Shown: positions 10,521 through 21,117 of the stretch, in pieces
Layout of the letters: every line of letters starts with the position of its first letter
Numbering within the stretch: the stretch's first letter is position 1
Assembly: GCF_000003605.2 (NCBI RefSeq)
Contig: NW_003117793.1
Location: 1-21,666 of the forward strand
DNA length: 21,666 nucleotides
Direction of reading: 5' to 3'
DNA from: Saccoglossus kowalevskii
Taxonomy: Eukaryota; Hemichordata; Enteropneusta; Harrimaniidae
Made by a program: the position numbers and the translations under genes
The notes under the pieces: generated by a model
Seen by the model: the letters and a program-made list of their open reading frames with translations, nothing else
What the model was told of the DNA's origin: nothing
Databases searched by the model: none

Positions 10521-11050
10521 CAGTATACATGATACCTTGTGGGTAAATTCACTATCCATGGTACTTTGTGGGTAAATTCAGTAATCTTGGTACTGTGTGG
10601 GTGATTTCAGTATCCATGGTAACTTGTTGGTAAATTCAGTATGCATGATACCGTGTGGGTACATTCAGTATCCATGGTACCTTGTGGGTAAATTCAGTAT
10701 TCTTGGCAGCTTGTGGGTAAATTCAGTATCCATGATACCTTGTGGGTAAATTCAGTATCCATGGTACTTTCTGGGTAAATTTAGTATCCATGGTACTTTG
10801 TGGGTAAATTCAGTATCCAGGGTAGCTTGTGGGTAAATTCATTATCCATGATACCTTGTGGGTAAATTCAGTATGCATGATACCTTGTGGGTAAATTCAG
10901 TATCCATGATACCTTGTGGGTAAATTCAGTATCTATGGTACCTTGCGGGTGAATTCAGTATCCATGGTACTTTGTGGGTGATTTCAGTATCCCTGATACC
11001 TTGTGGGTAAATTCAGTATCCATGGTACTTTGTGGGTAAATTTAGTATCC
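10521..11050 (+). repeat. 43-monomer-period repeat in the diverged domain, copy A
   Basis: This stretch matches 11768-12298 at an offset of 1,247 bp (43 x 29), rising to 1,248 after a one-base gain (GTGTGGTAAATT) in copy B. Shared markers are AAATTCACTATCC (10545 and 11792), TACTGTGTGGG, TTGGCAGC or its variant, AAATTCATTATCC (10835 and 12083), and CCTTGCGGGTGAATTC (10941 and 12189). Several point differences separate the two copies, so it is older than the identical duplications elsewhere in the window. Confidence 0.75.
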
Positions 11051-11131
11051 ATGATACCCTGTGGCTAAATTTAGTTTCCATGGTACCTTGAGGGCAAATT
11101 CAGTATCCATGGTACCTTGTGGGTAAATTCA
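10871..11131 (+). repeat. 9-monomer tandem duplication, copy 1 (261 bp)
   Basis: It contains the rare variants CCTTGCGGGTGAATTC (10941), GTATCCCTGATACC and CCTTGAGGGCAAATTC in order. The next 261 bp repeat the same series. The 261-bp offset is exactly nine monomers. Confidence 0.8.
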
Positions 11132-11392
11132 GTATACATGATACCTTGTGGGTAAATTCAGTATCCATGATACCTTGTGGGTAAATTCAGTATCTATGGT
11201 ACCTTGCGGGTGAATTCAGTATCCATGGTACTTTGTGGGTGATTTCAGTATCCCTGATACCTTGTGGGTAAATTCAGTATCCATGGTACTTTGTGGGTAA
11301 ATTTAGTATCCATGATACCCTGTGGCTAAATTTAGTTTCCATAGTACCTTGAGGGAAAATTCAGTATCCATGGTATCTTGTGGCTAAATTCA
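11132..11392 (+). repeat. 9-monomer tandem duplication, copy 2 (261 bp)
   Basis: It repeats 10871-11131 with few changes: GTATACAT for GTATGCAT at the start, CCATAGTACC for CCATGGTACC and GAGGGAAAA for GAGGGCAAA near the end. The third CCTTGCGGG site, at 12189, belongs to the 43-monomer period and is not a third tandem copy. Confidence 0.78.
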
Positions 11393-11767
11393 GTATCTAT
11401 GATGCCATGTGGCTAAATTTAGTTTCCATGGTACCTTGTGGGTAAATTCAGTATTCATGGTACCTTGTGGCTAAATTCAGTATCCGTTGTAACTTGTGCC
11501 TATATTCAGTATGTATGGAACCTTGTGGGTAAATTCAGTATCCATGATACCTTGTGGGTAAATTCAGTATCTATGGTACCTTGCGGGTAAATTCAGTATC
11601 CCTTGTACTTTGTGGGTAAATTTAGTATCAATGGTACGTTGTGGGTGATTTCAGTATCCATTGTACCTTGTGGGTAAATTCAGCATGCATGGAACCTTGT
11701 GGCTAAATTCAGTGTCCATAATACACTGTGGCTAAATTTAGTTTCCATGGTACCTTGTGGACAAATT

Positions 11768-12300
11768 CAGTATACATGATACCTTGTGGGTAAATTCACT
11801 ATCCATGGTACTTTGTGTGGTAAATTCAGTATTCTTGGTACTGTGTGGGTGATTTCAGTATCCATGGTAACTTGTGGGTAAATTCCGTATGCATGATAGC
11901 TTGTGGGTAAATTCAGTATCCATGGTACCTTGTGGGTAAATTCAGTATTATTGGCAGCTTGTGGGTAAATTCAGTATCCATGATACCTTGTGGGTAAACT
12001 CAGTATCCATGGTACTTTGTGGTTAAAGTTAGTATCCATGGTACTTTGTGGGTAAATTCAGTATCCATGGTAGCTTGTGGGTAAATTCATTATCCATGAT
12101 ACCTTGTGGGTAAATTCAGTATGCATGATACCTTGTGGGTAAATTCAGTATCCATGATACCTTGTGGGTAAATTCAGTATCTATGGTACCTTGCGGGTGA
12201 ATTCAGTATCCATGGTACTTTGTGGGTGATTTTAGTATCCCTGATACCTTGTGGGTAAATTCTGTTTCCATGGTACTTTGTGGGTAAATTTAGTATCCAT
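11768..12300 (+). repeat. 43-monomer-period repeat in the diverged domain, copy B
   Basis: This is the partner of 10521-11050. Differences include TTATTGGCAGC for TTCTTGGCAGC, GGTTAAAGTTAG for GGGTAAATTTAG, and TTCTGTTTCC for TTCAGTATCC near 12260. After 12300 the two copies take different monomer orders. Confidence 0.75.
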
Positions 12301-13146
12301 GTTACTTTGTGGGTGAATTCAGTATCCATTGTACCTTGTGGGAAAATTCAGTATCCATGGTAACTTGTGGGTAAATTCAGTATGCATGATACCTTGTGGG
12401 TAAATTCAGTATCCATGGTACCTTGTGGGTAAATTCAGTATTCTTGGTACTTCGTGGGTGATTTCAGTATCCATGGTAGCTTGTGGGTAAATTCAGTATC
12501 TATGATACCCTGTGGCTAAATTTAGTTTCCATGGTACCTTGTGGGCAAATTCAGTATTCATGGTACCTTGTGGGTGAATTCAGTATCCATAGTAGCTTGT
12601 GAGAACATTCAGTATCCATGATACCCTGTGGCTAAATTTAGTTTCCATAGTAACTTGTGTGCAAATTCAGTATCCATGGTACCTTGTGGGTAAATTCAGT
12701 ATACATGATACCTTGTGGGTAAATGCAGTATTCTTGGTACTTTGTGGGTGATTTCAGTATCCATGGTACCTTGTGGGTAAATTCAGTATTCATGGTACCT
12801 TGTGGCTAAATTCAGTATCCGTTGTACCTTGTGCCTAAATTCAGTGTGCATGGAACCTTGTGGGTAAATTCAGTATCCTTGATACCTTGTGGGTAAATTC
12901 AGTATCCATGGTACCTTGTGGGTAAATTCAGTATCTATGATACCCTGTGGCTAAATTTAGTTTCCGTGGTACCTTGTGGGCAATTTCAGTATCCATGGTA
13001 CCTTTTGGTTAAAATCAGTATGCATGGAACCTTGTGGGTAAATTCAGTATCCATGATACCCTGTGGCTAAATTTAGTTTCCATGGTACCTTGTGGGCAAA
13101 TTCAGTATTCATGGTAACTTGTGAGGCTATTCAGTATCCATGATAT

Positions 13147-13629
13147 CCTGTGGCTAAATTTAGTTTCCATGGTACCTTGTGGGAAAATTCAGTATCCATG
13201 GTACCTTGTGGCTAAATTCAGTATCCATGATACCTTGTGGGTAAATTCAGTATCCATGATACTTTGTGGGTAAATTTAGTATCCATGGTACTTTGTGGGT
13301 GATTTAGTATCCATGGTACCTTGTGGGTAAATTCAGTATCTATGGTAACTTGTGGGTAAATTCAGTATGCATGATTCCTTGTGGGTAAATTCAGTATCTA
13401 TGGTACCTTGTAGGTAAATTCAGTATTCTTTGCAGCTTGTGGGTAAATTCAGTATCCATGATACCCTGTGGCTAAATTTAGTTTCCATGGTACCTTGTCG
13501 GCAAATTCAGTATCCATGGTACCTTGTGGGTAAATTCAGTATCCATGGTACTTTGTGAGTAAATTCAGTACTCTTGGTACTGTGTGGGTGATTTCAGTAT
13601 CCATGGTAACTTGTGGGTAAATTCAGTAT
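13147..13629 (+). repeat. 483-bp direct repeat, right copy, bracketing the diverged domain
   Basis: This is the partner of 9957-10439. To its right the sequence no longer follows 10440 onward. It joins a stretch matching 8850-9346 (offset 4,781, then 4,780 after a one-base loss in GGCACTTG near 13694). The right edge of the copy is therefore a junction between two different parts of the array. Confidence 0.85.
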
Positions 13630-14134
13630 CTATGATACCCTGTGGCTAAATTTAGTTTCCATGGTACGTTGTGGGCAAATTCAGTATCCATGGCACTTGT
13701 GGGTAAATTCAGTATACATGATACCTTGTGGGTAAATTCAGTATCCATGGTACTTTGTGGGTAAATTTAGTATCCATGGTACTTTGTGGGTGATTTCAGT
13801 ATCCATTGTACCTTGTGGGTAAATTCAGTATCCATGGTAACTTGTGGGTAAATTCAGTATGCATGATACCTTGTGGCTACATTCAGTATCCATGGTACCT
13901 TGTGGCTAAATTCAGTATGCATGGAACCTTGTGGCTAAATTCAGTATCCATGATACACTGTGGCTAAATTTAGTTTCCATGGTACGTTGTGGGCAAATTC
14001 AGTATCCATGGTACCTTGTGGTAAATTCAGTATCTATGGTAAATTGTGGGTAAATTCAGTATGCATGATTCCTTGTGGGTAAATTCAGTATCTATGGTAC
14101 CTTGTGGGTAAATTCAGTATTCTTTGCAGCTTGT
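13441..14134 (+). repeat. Spliced 24-monomer unit (694 bp)
   Basis: Order: M1-M4, two diverged-domain monomers (part of the 483-bp repeat), then M43-M56, the 28-bp M57/M69 hybrid (14020-14047), M70-M72. The second half corresponds to 8850-9354 of compound copy 2. The unit looks like a join between the diverged-domain edge and the compound repeat. Confidence 0.72.
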
Positions 14135-14857
14135 GGGTAAATTCAGTATGCATGATACCTTGTGGCTACATTCAGTATCCATGGTACCTTGTGGCTAAAT
14201 TCAGTATGCATGGAACCTTGTGGCTAAATTCAGTATCCATGATACACTGTGGCTAAATTTAGTTTCCATGGTACGTTGTGGGTAAATTCAGTATTCATGG
14301 TACCTTGTGGTAAATTCAGTATTCATGGTAACTCATGAGAAAATTCAGTATCCATGACACCCTGTGGCAAAATTTAGTTTCCATGGTACCTTGTGGGCAA
14401 ATTCAGTATCCATGGTACCTTTTGGCTAAAATCAGTGTGCACGGAACCTTGTGGGTAAATTCAGTATCCATGATACCCTTTGGCTAAATTTAGTTTCCAT
14501 GGTACCTTGTGGGCAAATTCAGTATCCATGGTAACTTGTCCGACAATTCAGTATCCATGATAACCTGTGGCTAAATTTAGTTTCCATGGTACCTTGTGGG
14601 AATATTCAGTATCCATGGTACCTTGTGGCTAAATTCAGTATCCATGATACCTTGTGGGTAAATTCAGTATCCATGATACTTTGTGGGTAAATTTAGTATC
14701 CATGGTACTTTGTGGGTGATTTAGTATCCATGGTACCTTGTGGGTAAAATCAGTATCTATGGTAAATTGTGGGTAAATTCAGTATGCATGATTCCTTGTG
14801 GGTAAATTCAGTATATATGGTACCTTGTGGGTAAATTCAGTATTCTTTGCAGCTTGT
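14135..14857 (+). repeat. Spliced 25-monomer unit (723 bp)
   Basis: Order: M12-M28, M63-M66, M69-M72. M72 of the preceding unit is followed directly by M12, so M1-M11 are missing. It otherwise corresponds to 6924-7645 of compound copy 1 at an offset of 7,211-7,212 bp, including the CACGG variant in M22. M18 ends at 14336. Confidence 0.72.
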
Positions 14858-16798
14858 GGGTAAATTCAGTATCCATGATACCCTGTGGCTAAATTTAGTT
14901 TCCATGGTACCTTGTCGGCAAATTCAGTATCCATGGTACCTTGTGGGTAAATTCAGTATCCATGGTACTTTGTGGGTAAATTCAGTATCCATGGTAGCTT
15001 GTGGGTAATTTCAGTATCCATGATACCTTGTGGGTAAATTCAGTATCTATGGTACCTTGTGGGTAAATTCAGTATCCATGGTACTTTGTGGGTAAATTTA
15101 GTATCCATGGTACTTTGTGGGTGATTTCAGTATCCATTGTACCTTGTGGGTAAATTCAGTATCCATGGTACCTTGTGGCTAAATTCAGTATGCATGGAAC
15201 CTTGTGGCTAAATTCAGTATCCATGATACACTGTGGCTAAATTTAGTTTCCATGGTACGTTGTGGGCAAATTCAGTATCCATGGTACCTTGTGGTAAATT
15301 CAGTATTCATGGTAACTCATGAGAAAATTCAGTATCCATGACACCCTGTGGCTAAATTTAGTTTCCATGGTACCTTGTGGGCAAATTCAGTATCCATGGT
15401 TCCTTTTGGCTAAAATCAGTATGCATGGAACCTTGTGGGTAAATTCAGTATCCATGATACACTTTGGCTAAATTTAGTTTCCATGGTACCTTGTGGGCAA
15501 ATTCAGTATCCATGGTACCTTGTGGCTAAATTCAGTATGCATGATACCTTGTGGGTAAATTCAGTATCCATGATACTTTGTGGGTAAATGTAATATCCAT
15601 GGTTCTTTGTGGGTGATTTTAGTATCCATGGTACCTTGTGGGTAAATTCAGTATCTATGGTAACTTGTGGGTAAATTCAGTATGCATGATACCTTGTGGG
15701 TAAATTCAGTATCCATGGTACCTTGTGGGTAAATTCAGTATTCTTGGCAGCTTGTGGGTAAATTCAGTATCCATGATAACCTGTAGTTAAATTTAGTTTC
15801 CATGGTACCTTGTGGGCAAATTCAATATCCATGGTACCTTGTGGGTAAATTCAGTATACATGATACCTTGTGGGTAAATTCAGTATTCTTGGTACTTTGT
15901 GGGTGATATCAGTATCCATGGTAGCTTGTGGGTAAATTCAGTATCTATGATACCCTGTGGCTAAATTTAGTTTCCATGGTACGTTGTGGGCAAATTCAGT
16001 ATCCATGGCACCTTGTGGGTAAATTCAGTATACATGATACCTTGTGGGTAAATTCAGTATCCATGGTACTTTGTGGGTAAATTTAGTATCCATGGTACTT
16101 TGTGGGTGATTTCAGTATCCATTGTACCTTGTGGGTAAATTCAGTATCCATGGTAACTTGTGGGTAAATTCAGTATGCATGATACCTTGTGGCTACATTC
16201 AGTATCCATGGTACCTTGTGGCTAAATTCAGTATGCATGGAACCTTGTGGCTAAATTCAGTATCCATGATACACTGTGGCTAAATTTAGTTTCCATGGTA
16301 CGTTGTGGGCAAATTCAGTATCCATGGTACCTTGTGGTAAATTCAGTATTCATGGTAACTCATGAGAAAATTCAGTATCCATGATACCCTGTGGCTAAAT
16401 TTAGTTTCCGTGGTAACTTGTGAGACAATTCAGTATCCATGATACCCTGTGGCTAAATTTAGTTTCCATGGTACCTTGTGGGCAAATTCAGTATCCATGG
16501 TACCTTGTGGCTAAATTCAGTATCCATGATACCTTGTGGGTAAATTCAGTATCCATGATACTTTGTGGGTAAATTTAGTATCTATGGTACTTTGTGGGTG
16601 ATTTTAGTATCCATGGTACCTTGTGGGTAAATTTAGTATCTATGGTACTTTGTGGGTGATTTTAGTATCCATGGTACCTTGTGGGTAAATTCAGTATCTA
16701 TGGTAACTTGTGGGTAAATTCAGTATGCATGATTCCTTGTGGGTAAATTCAGTATCTATGGTACCTTGTGGGTAAATTCAGTATTCTTTGCAGCTTGT
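14858..16798 (+). repeat. 67-monomer higher-order unit (1,941 bp)
   Basis: It follows M1-M72 with two in-register losses: an M11/M13 hybrid at 15148-15176 (two monomers lost) and an M25/M28 hybrid at 15495-15523 (three lost). Both modules are present, ending at 15320 and 16363. M65-M68 shows the two-monomer doubling. The monomer count 72 - 2 - 3 = 67 agrees with the measured length. Confidence 0.78.
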
Positions 16799-17200
16799 GG
16801 GTAAATTCAGTATCCATGATACCCTGTGGCTAAATTTAGTTTCCATGGTACCTTGTCGGCAAATTCAGTATCCATGGTACCTTGTGGGTAAATTCAGTAT
16901 CCATGGTACTTTGTGGGTAAATTCAGTATCCATGGTAGCTTGTGGGTAATTTCAGTATCCATGATACCTTGTGGGTAATTTCAGTATCTATGGTACGTTG
17001 TTTGGTAAATTCAGTATCCATGGTACTTTGTGGGTAAATTTAGTATCCATGGTACTTTGTGGGTGATTTCAGTATCCATTGTACCTTGTGGGTAAATTCA
17101 GTATCCATGGTAACTTGTGGGTAAATTCAGTATGCATGATACCTTGTGGCTACATTCAGTATCCATGGTACCTTGTGGCTAAATTCAGTATGCATGGAAC
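16427..17200 (+). repeat. 774-bp long-range duplicate, right copy
   Basis: This is the partner of 3423-4196. It spans the end of the 67-monomer unit and the start of the 72-monomer unit. To its left the match breaks at GAGACAATTC here against TAAATTC at 3421. Confidence 0.82.
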
Positions 17201-17320
17201 CTTGTGGCTAAATTCAGTATCCATGATACACTGTGGCTAAATTTAGTTTCCATGGTACGTTGTGGGTAAATTCAGTATTCATGGTACCTTGTGGTAAATT
17301 CAGTATTCATGGTAACTCAT
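17032..17320 (+). repeat. 10-monomer module, first copy in reference unit (M9-M18)
   Basis: This 289-bp block recurs at 18162-18450 with two differences, both in its ninth monomer (GGGTAAATT/TATTCATGG against GGGCAAATT/TATCCATGG). It includes GGGTGATTTC, GGCTACATTC, GATACACTG and the 28-bp monomer ending CTCAT. Junctions of this kind end at 200, 1098, 2286, 3330, 5561, 7125, 8166, 9730, 9787, 14336, 15320, 16363, 17320, 18450, 19407, 20740 and 21641. Confidence 0.85.
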
Positions 17321-18161
17321 GAGAAAATTCAGTATCCATGACACCCTGTGGCTAAATTTAGTTTCCATGGTACCTTGTGGGCAAATTCAGTATCCATGGT
17401 TCCTTTTGGCTAAAATCAGTATGCATGGAACCTTGTGGGTAAATTCAGTATCCATGATACACATTGGCTAAATTTAGTTTCCATGGTACCTTGTGGGCAA
17501 GTTCAGTATCCATGGTAACTTGTCCGACAATTCAGTATCCATGATAACCTGTGGCTAAATTTAGTTTCCATGGTACCTTGTGGGCAAATTCAGTATCCAT
17601 GGTACCTTGTGGCTAAATTCAGTATGCATGATACCTTGTGGGTAAATTCAGTATCCGTGATACTTTGTGGGTAAATGTAGTATCCATGGTTCTTTGTGGG
17701 TGATTTTAGTATCCATGGTACCTTGTGGGTAAATTCAGTATCTATGGTAACTTGTGGGTAAATTCAGTATGCATGATACCTTGTGGGTAAATTCAGTATC
17801 CATGGTACCTTGTGGGTAAATTCAGTATTCTTGGCAGCTTGTGGGTAAATTCAGTATCCATGATAACCTGTAGTTAAATTTAGTTTCCATGGTACCTTGT
17901 GGGCAAATTCAATATCCATGGAACCTTGTGGGTAAATTCAGTATACATGATACCTTGTGGGTAAATTCAGTATTCTTGGTACTTTGTGGGTGATATCAGT
18001 ATCCATGCTAGCTTGTGGGTAAATTCAGTATCTATGATACCCTGTGGCTAAATTTAGTTTCCATGGTACGTTGTGGGCAAATTCAGTATCCATGGCACCT
18101 TGTGGGTAAATTCAGTATACATGATACCTTGTGGGTAAATTCAGTATCCATGGTACTTTGT

Positions 18162-18450
18162 GGGTAAATTTAGTATCCATGGTACTTTGTGGGTGATTTC
18201 AGTATCCATTGTACCTTGTGGGTAAATTCAGTATCCATGGTAACTTGTGGGTAAATTCAGTATGCATGATACCTTGTGGCTACATTCAGTATCCATGGTA
18301 CCTTGTGGCTAAATTCAGTATGCATGGAACCTTGTGGCTAAATTCAGTATCCATGATACACTGTGGCTAAATTTAGTTTCCATGGTACGTTGTGGGCAAA
18401 TTCAGTATCCATGGTACCTTGTGGTAAATTCAGTATTCATGGTAACTCAT
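18162..18450 (+). repeat. 10-monomer module, second copy in reference unit (M48-M57)
   Basis: It lies 1,130 bp (39 monomers less one base) after the first copy and is almost identical to it, while the monomers on each side (M19 onward against M58 onward) follow different orders. The sharp edges suggest a duplication or conversion tract, not general similarity between monomers. Confidence 0.85.
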
Positions 18451-18885
18451 GAGAAAATTCAGTATCCATGATACCCTGGGGCTAAATTTAGTTTCCGTGG
18501 TAACTTGTGAGACAATTCAGTATCCATGACACCCTGTGGCTAAATTTAGTTTCCATGGTACCTTGTGGGCAAATTCAGTATCCATGGTACCTTGTGGCTA
18601 AATTCAGTATCCATGATACCTTGTGGGTAAATTCAGTATCCATGATACTTTGTGGGTAAATTTAGTATCTATGGTACTTTGTGGGTGATTTTAGTATCCA
18701 TGGTACCTTGTGGGTAAATTTAGTATCTATGGTACTTTGTGGGTGATTTTAGTATCCATGGTACCTTGTGGGTAAATTCAGTATCTATGGTAACTTGTGG
18801 GTAAATTCAGTATGCATGATTCCGTGTGGGTAAATTCAGTATCTATGGTACCTTGTGGGTAAATTCAGTATTCTTTGCAGCTTGT

Positions 18886-21117
18886 GGGTAAATTCAGTAT
18901 CCATGATACCCTGTGGCTAAATTTAGTTTCCATGGTACCTTGTCGGCAAATTCAGTATCCATGGTACCTTGTGGGTAAATTCAGTATCCATGGTACTTTG
19001 TGGGTAAATTCAGTATCCATGGTAGCTTGTGGGTAATTTCAGTATCCATGATACCTTGTGGGTAAATTCAGTATCTATGGTACGTTGTTTGGTAAATTCA
19101 GTATCCATGGTACTTTGTGGGTAAATTTAGTATCCATGGTACGTTGTGGGTGATTTCAGTATCCATTGTACCTTGTGGGTAAATTCAGTATCCATGGTAA
19201 CTTGTGGGTAAATTCAGTATGCATGATACCTTGTGGCTACATTCAGTATCCATGGTACCTTGTGGCTAAATTCAGTATGCATGGAACCTTGTGGCTAAAT
19301 TCAGTATCCATGATACACTGTGGCTAAATTTAGTTTCCATGGTACGTTGTGGGTAAATTCAGTATTCATGGCACCTTGTGGTAAATTCAGTATTCATGGT
19401 AACTCATGAGAAAATTCAGTATCCATGACACCCTGTGGCTAAATTTAGTTTCCATGGTACCTTGTGGGCAAATTCAGTATCCATGGTACCTTTTGGCTAA
19501 AATCAGTATGCACGGAACCTTGTGGGTAAATTCAGTATCCATGATACCCTTTGGCTAAATTTAGTTTCCATGGTACCTTGTGGGCAAATTCAGTATCCAT
19601 GGTAACTTGTCCGACAATTCAGTATCCATGATAACCTGTGGCTAAATTTAGTTTCCATGGTACCTTGTGGGTAAATGTAGTATCCATAGTACTTTGTGGG
19701 TGATTTTAGTATCCATGGTACCTTGTGGGTAAATTCAGTATCTATGGTAACTTGTGGATAAATTCAGTATGCATGATACCTTGTGGGTAAATTCAGTATC
19801 CATGGTACCTTGTGTCTAAATTCAGTATTCTTGGCAGCTTGTGGGTAAATTCAGTATCCATGATACCCTGTAGTTAAATTTGGTTTCCGTGGTAACTTGT
19901 GGGCAAATTTCAGTATCCATGATACCTTGTGGGTAAATTCAGTATCCATGATACTTTGTGGGTAAATGTAGTATCCATGGTACTTTGTGGGTGATTTTAG
20001 TATCCATGGTACTTGTGGGTAAATTCAGTATCTAGGGTAACTTGTGGGTAAATTCAGTATGCATGATACCTTGTGGGTAAATTCAGTATCCATGGTACCT
20101 TGTGGGTAAATTCAGTATTCATGGCAGCTTGTGGGTAAATTCAGTATCCATGATACCCTGTAGTTAAATTTAGTTTCCATGGTACCTTGTGTGCAAATTC
20201 AATATCCATGGTACCTTGTGGGTAAATTCAGTATACATGATACCATGTGGGTAAATTCAGTATTCTTGGTACTTTGTGGGTGATTTCAGTATCCATGGTA
20301 GCTTGTGGGTAAATTCAGTATCTATGATACCCTGTGGCTAAATTTAGTTTCCATGGTACCTTGTGGGCAAATTCAGTATCCATGGTACCTTGTGGGTAAA
20401 TTCAGTATACATGGTACCTTGTGGGTAAATTCAGTATCCATGGTACTTTGTGGGTAAATTTAGTATCCATGGTACTTTGTGGGTGATTTCAGTATCCATT
20501 GTACCTTGTGGGTAAATTCAGTATCCATGGTAACTTGTGGGTAAATTCAGTATGCATGATACCTTGTGGCTACATTCAGTATCCATGGTACCTTGTGGCT
20601 AAATTCAGTATGCATGGAACCTTGTGGCTAAATTCAGTATCCATGATACACTGTGGTAAAATTTAGTTTCCATGGTACGTTGTGGGCAAATTCAGTATCC
20701 ATGGTACCTTGTGGTAAATTCAGTATTCATGGTAACTCATGAGAAAATTCAGTATCCATGATACCCTGTGGCTAAATTTAGTTTCCGTGGTAACTTGTGA
20801 GACAATTCAGTATCCATGATACCCTGTGGCTAAATTTAGTTTCCATGGTACCTTGTGGGCAAATTCAGTATCCATGGTACCTTGTGGCTAAATTCAGTAT
20901 CCATGATACCTTGTGGGTAAATTCAGTATCCATGATACTTTGTGGGTAAATTTAGTATCCATGGTACTTTGTGGGTGATTTCAGTATCCATGGTACCTTG
21001 TGGGTAAATTCAGTATCGATGGTAACTTGTGGGTAAATTCAGTATGCATGATTCCTTGTGGGTAAATTCAGTATCTATGGTACCTTGTGGGTAAATTCAG
21101 TATTCTTTGCAGCTTGT
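18886..21117 (+). repeat. 77-monomer higher-order unit with internal duplication (2,232 bp)
   Basis: Order: M1-M27, M31-M38, one 30-bp monomer (GGGCAAATTTCAG, about 19891), then M30-M66 and M69-M72. M31-M38 is thus present twice (about 19670-19890 and 19950-20180), while M28-M29, M67 and M68 are missing. The first TTGGCAGC monomer has GTCTAAATTC and the second has TTCATGGCAGC. Modules end at 19407 and 20740. Confidence 0.76.

Larger units (their letters stand above)
10440..13146 (+). repeat. Diverged satellite domain
   Basis: Monomers are still 29 bp and in the same orientation, but the variants and their order differ from the rest of the array. The 4.5 kb between the M18/M57 junctions at 9787 and 14336 holds none of those junctions, although 17 occur elsewhere. 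Internal periods are 43 monomers (about 1,247 bp) and 9 monomers (261 bp). More private single-base changes are scattered here than in the flanks. An older or separately evolved sub-array is the inference. Confidence 0.72.
10251..13440 (+). repeat. 110-monomer unit containing a diverged satellite domain (3,190 bp)
   Basis: The distance between markers 10242 and 13432 is exactly 110 x 29 bp. The first monomers are M1-M4, followed by two unusual monomers (GTACTCTTGG and GGGTGATTTCAG with TAACTTG). From about 10440 to 13146 the order no longer follows M1-M72: there is no CTCATGAG junction and no TTCTTTGCAGC marker. Unusual variants recur instead, such as CCTTGCGGGTGAATTC, GTATCCCTGATACC and GTATCCGTTG. 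Near 12950-13200 it resembles 2320-2570. It returns to M63-M66 and M69-M72 at the end. Confidence 0.78.
16799..18885 (+). repeat. Reference higher-order unit, 72 monomers (2,087 bp)
   Basis: This unit defines the M1-M72 numbering. The length is 72 x 29 less one base: M18 and M57 are 28 bp and M7 is 30 bp (GTTGTTTGG). Landmarks are CGGCAAATTC in M3, the CTCATGAG junctions after M18 and M57, CCGACAATTC in M26, TTCTTGGCAGC in M36, AGTTAAATTTAG in M38, TTCAATATCC in M39, GAGACAATTC in M60, the doubled pair M65-M66/M67-M68, and TTCTTTGCAGC in M72. Confidence 0.82.

Noticed and set aside
10440-13146. Foreign insertion inside the array
   Set aside because: The different appearance comes from variant monomers only; 29-bp periodicity and orientation continue through it, so it is diverged satellite and not inserted unrelated DNA.
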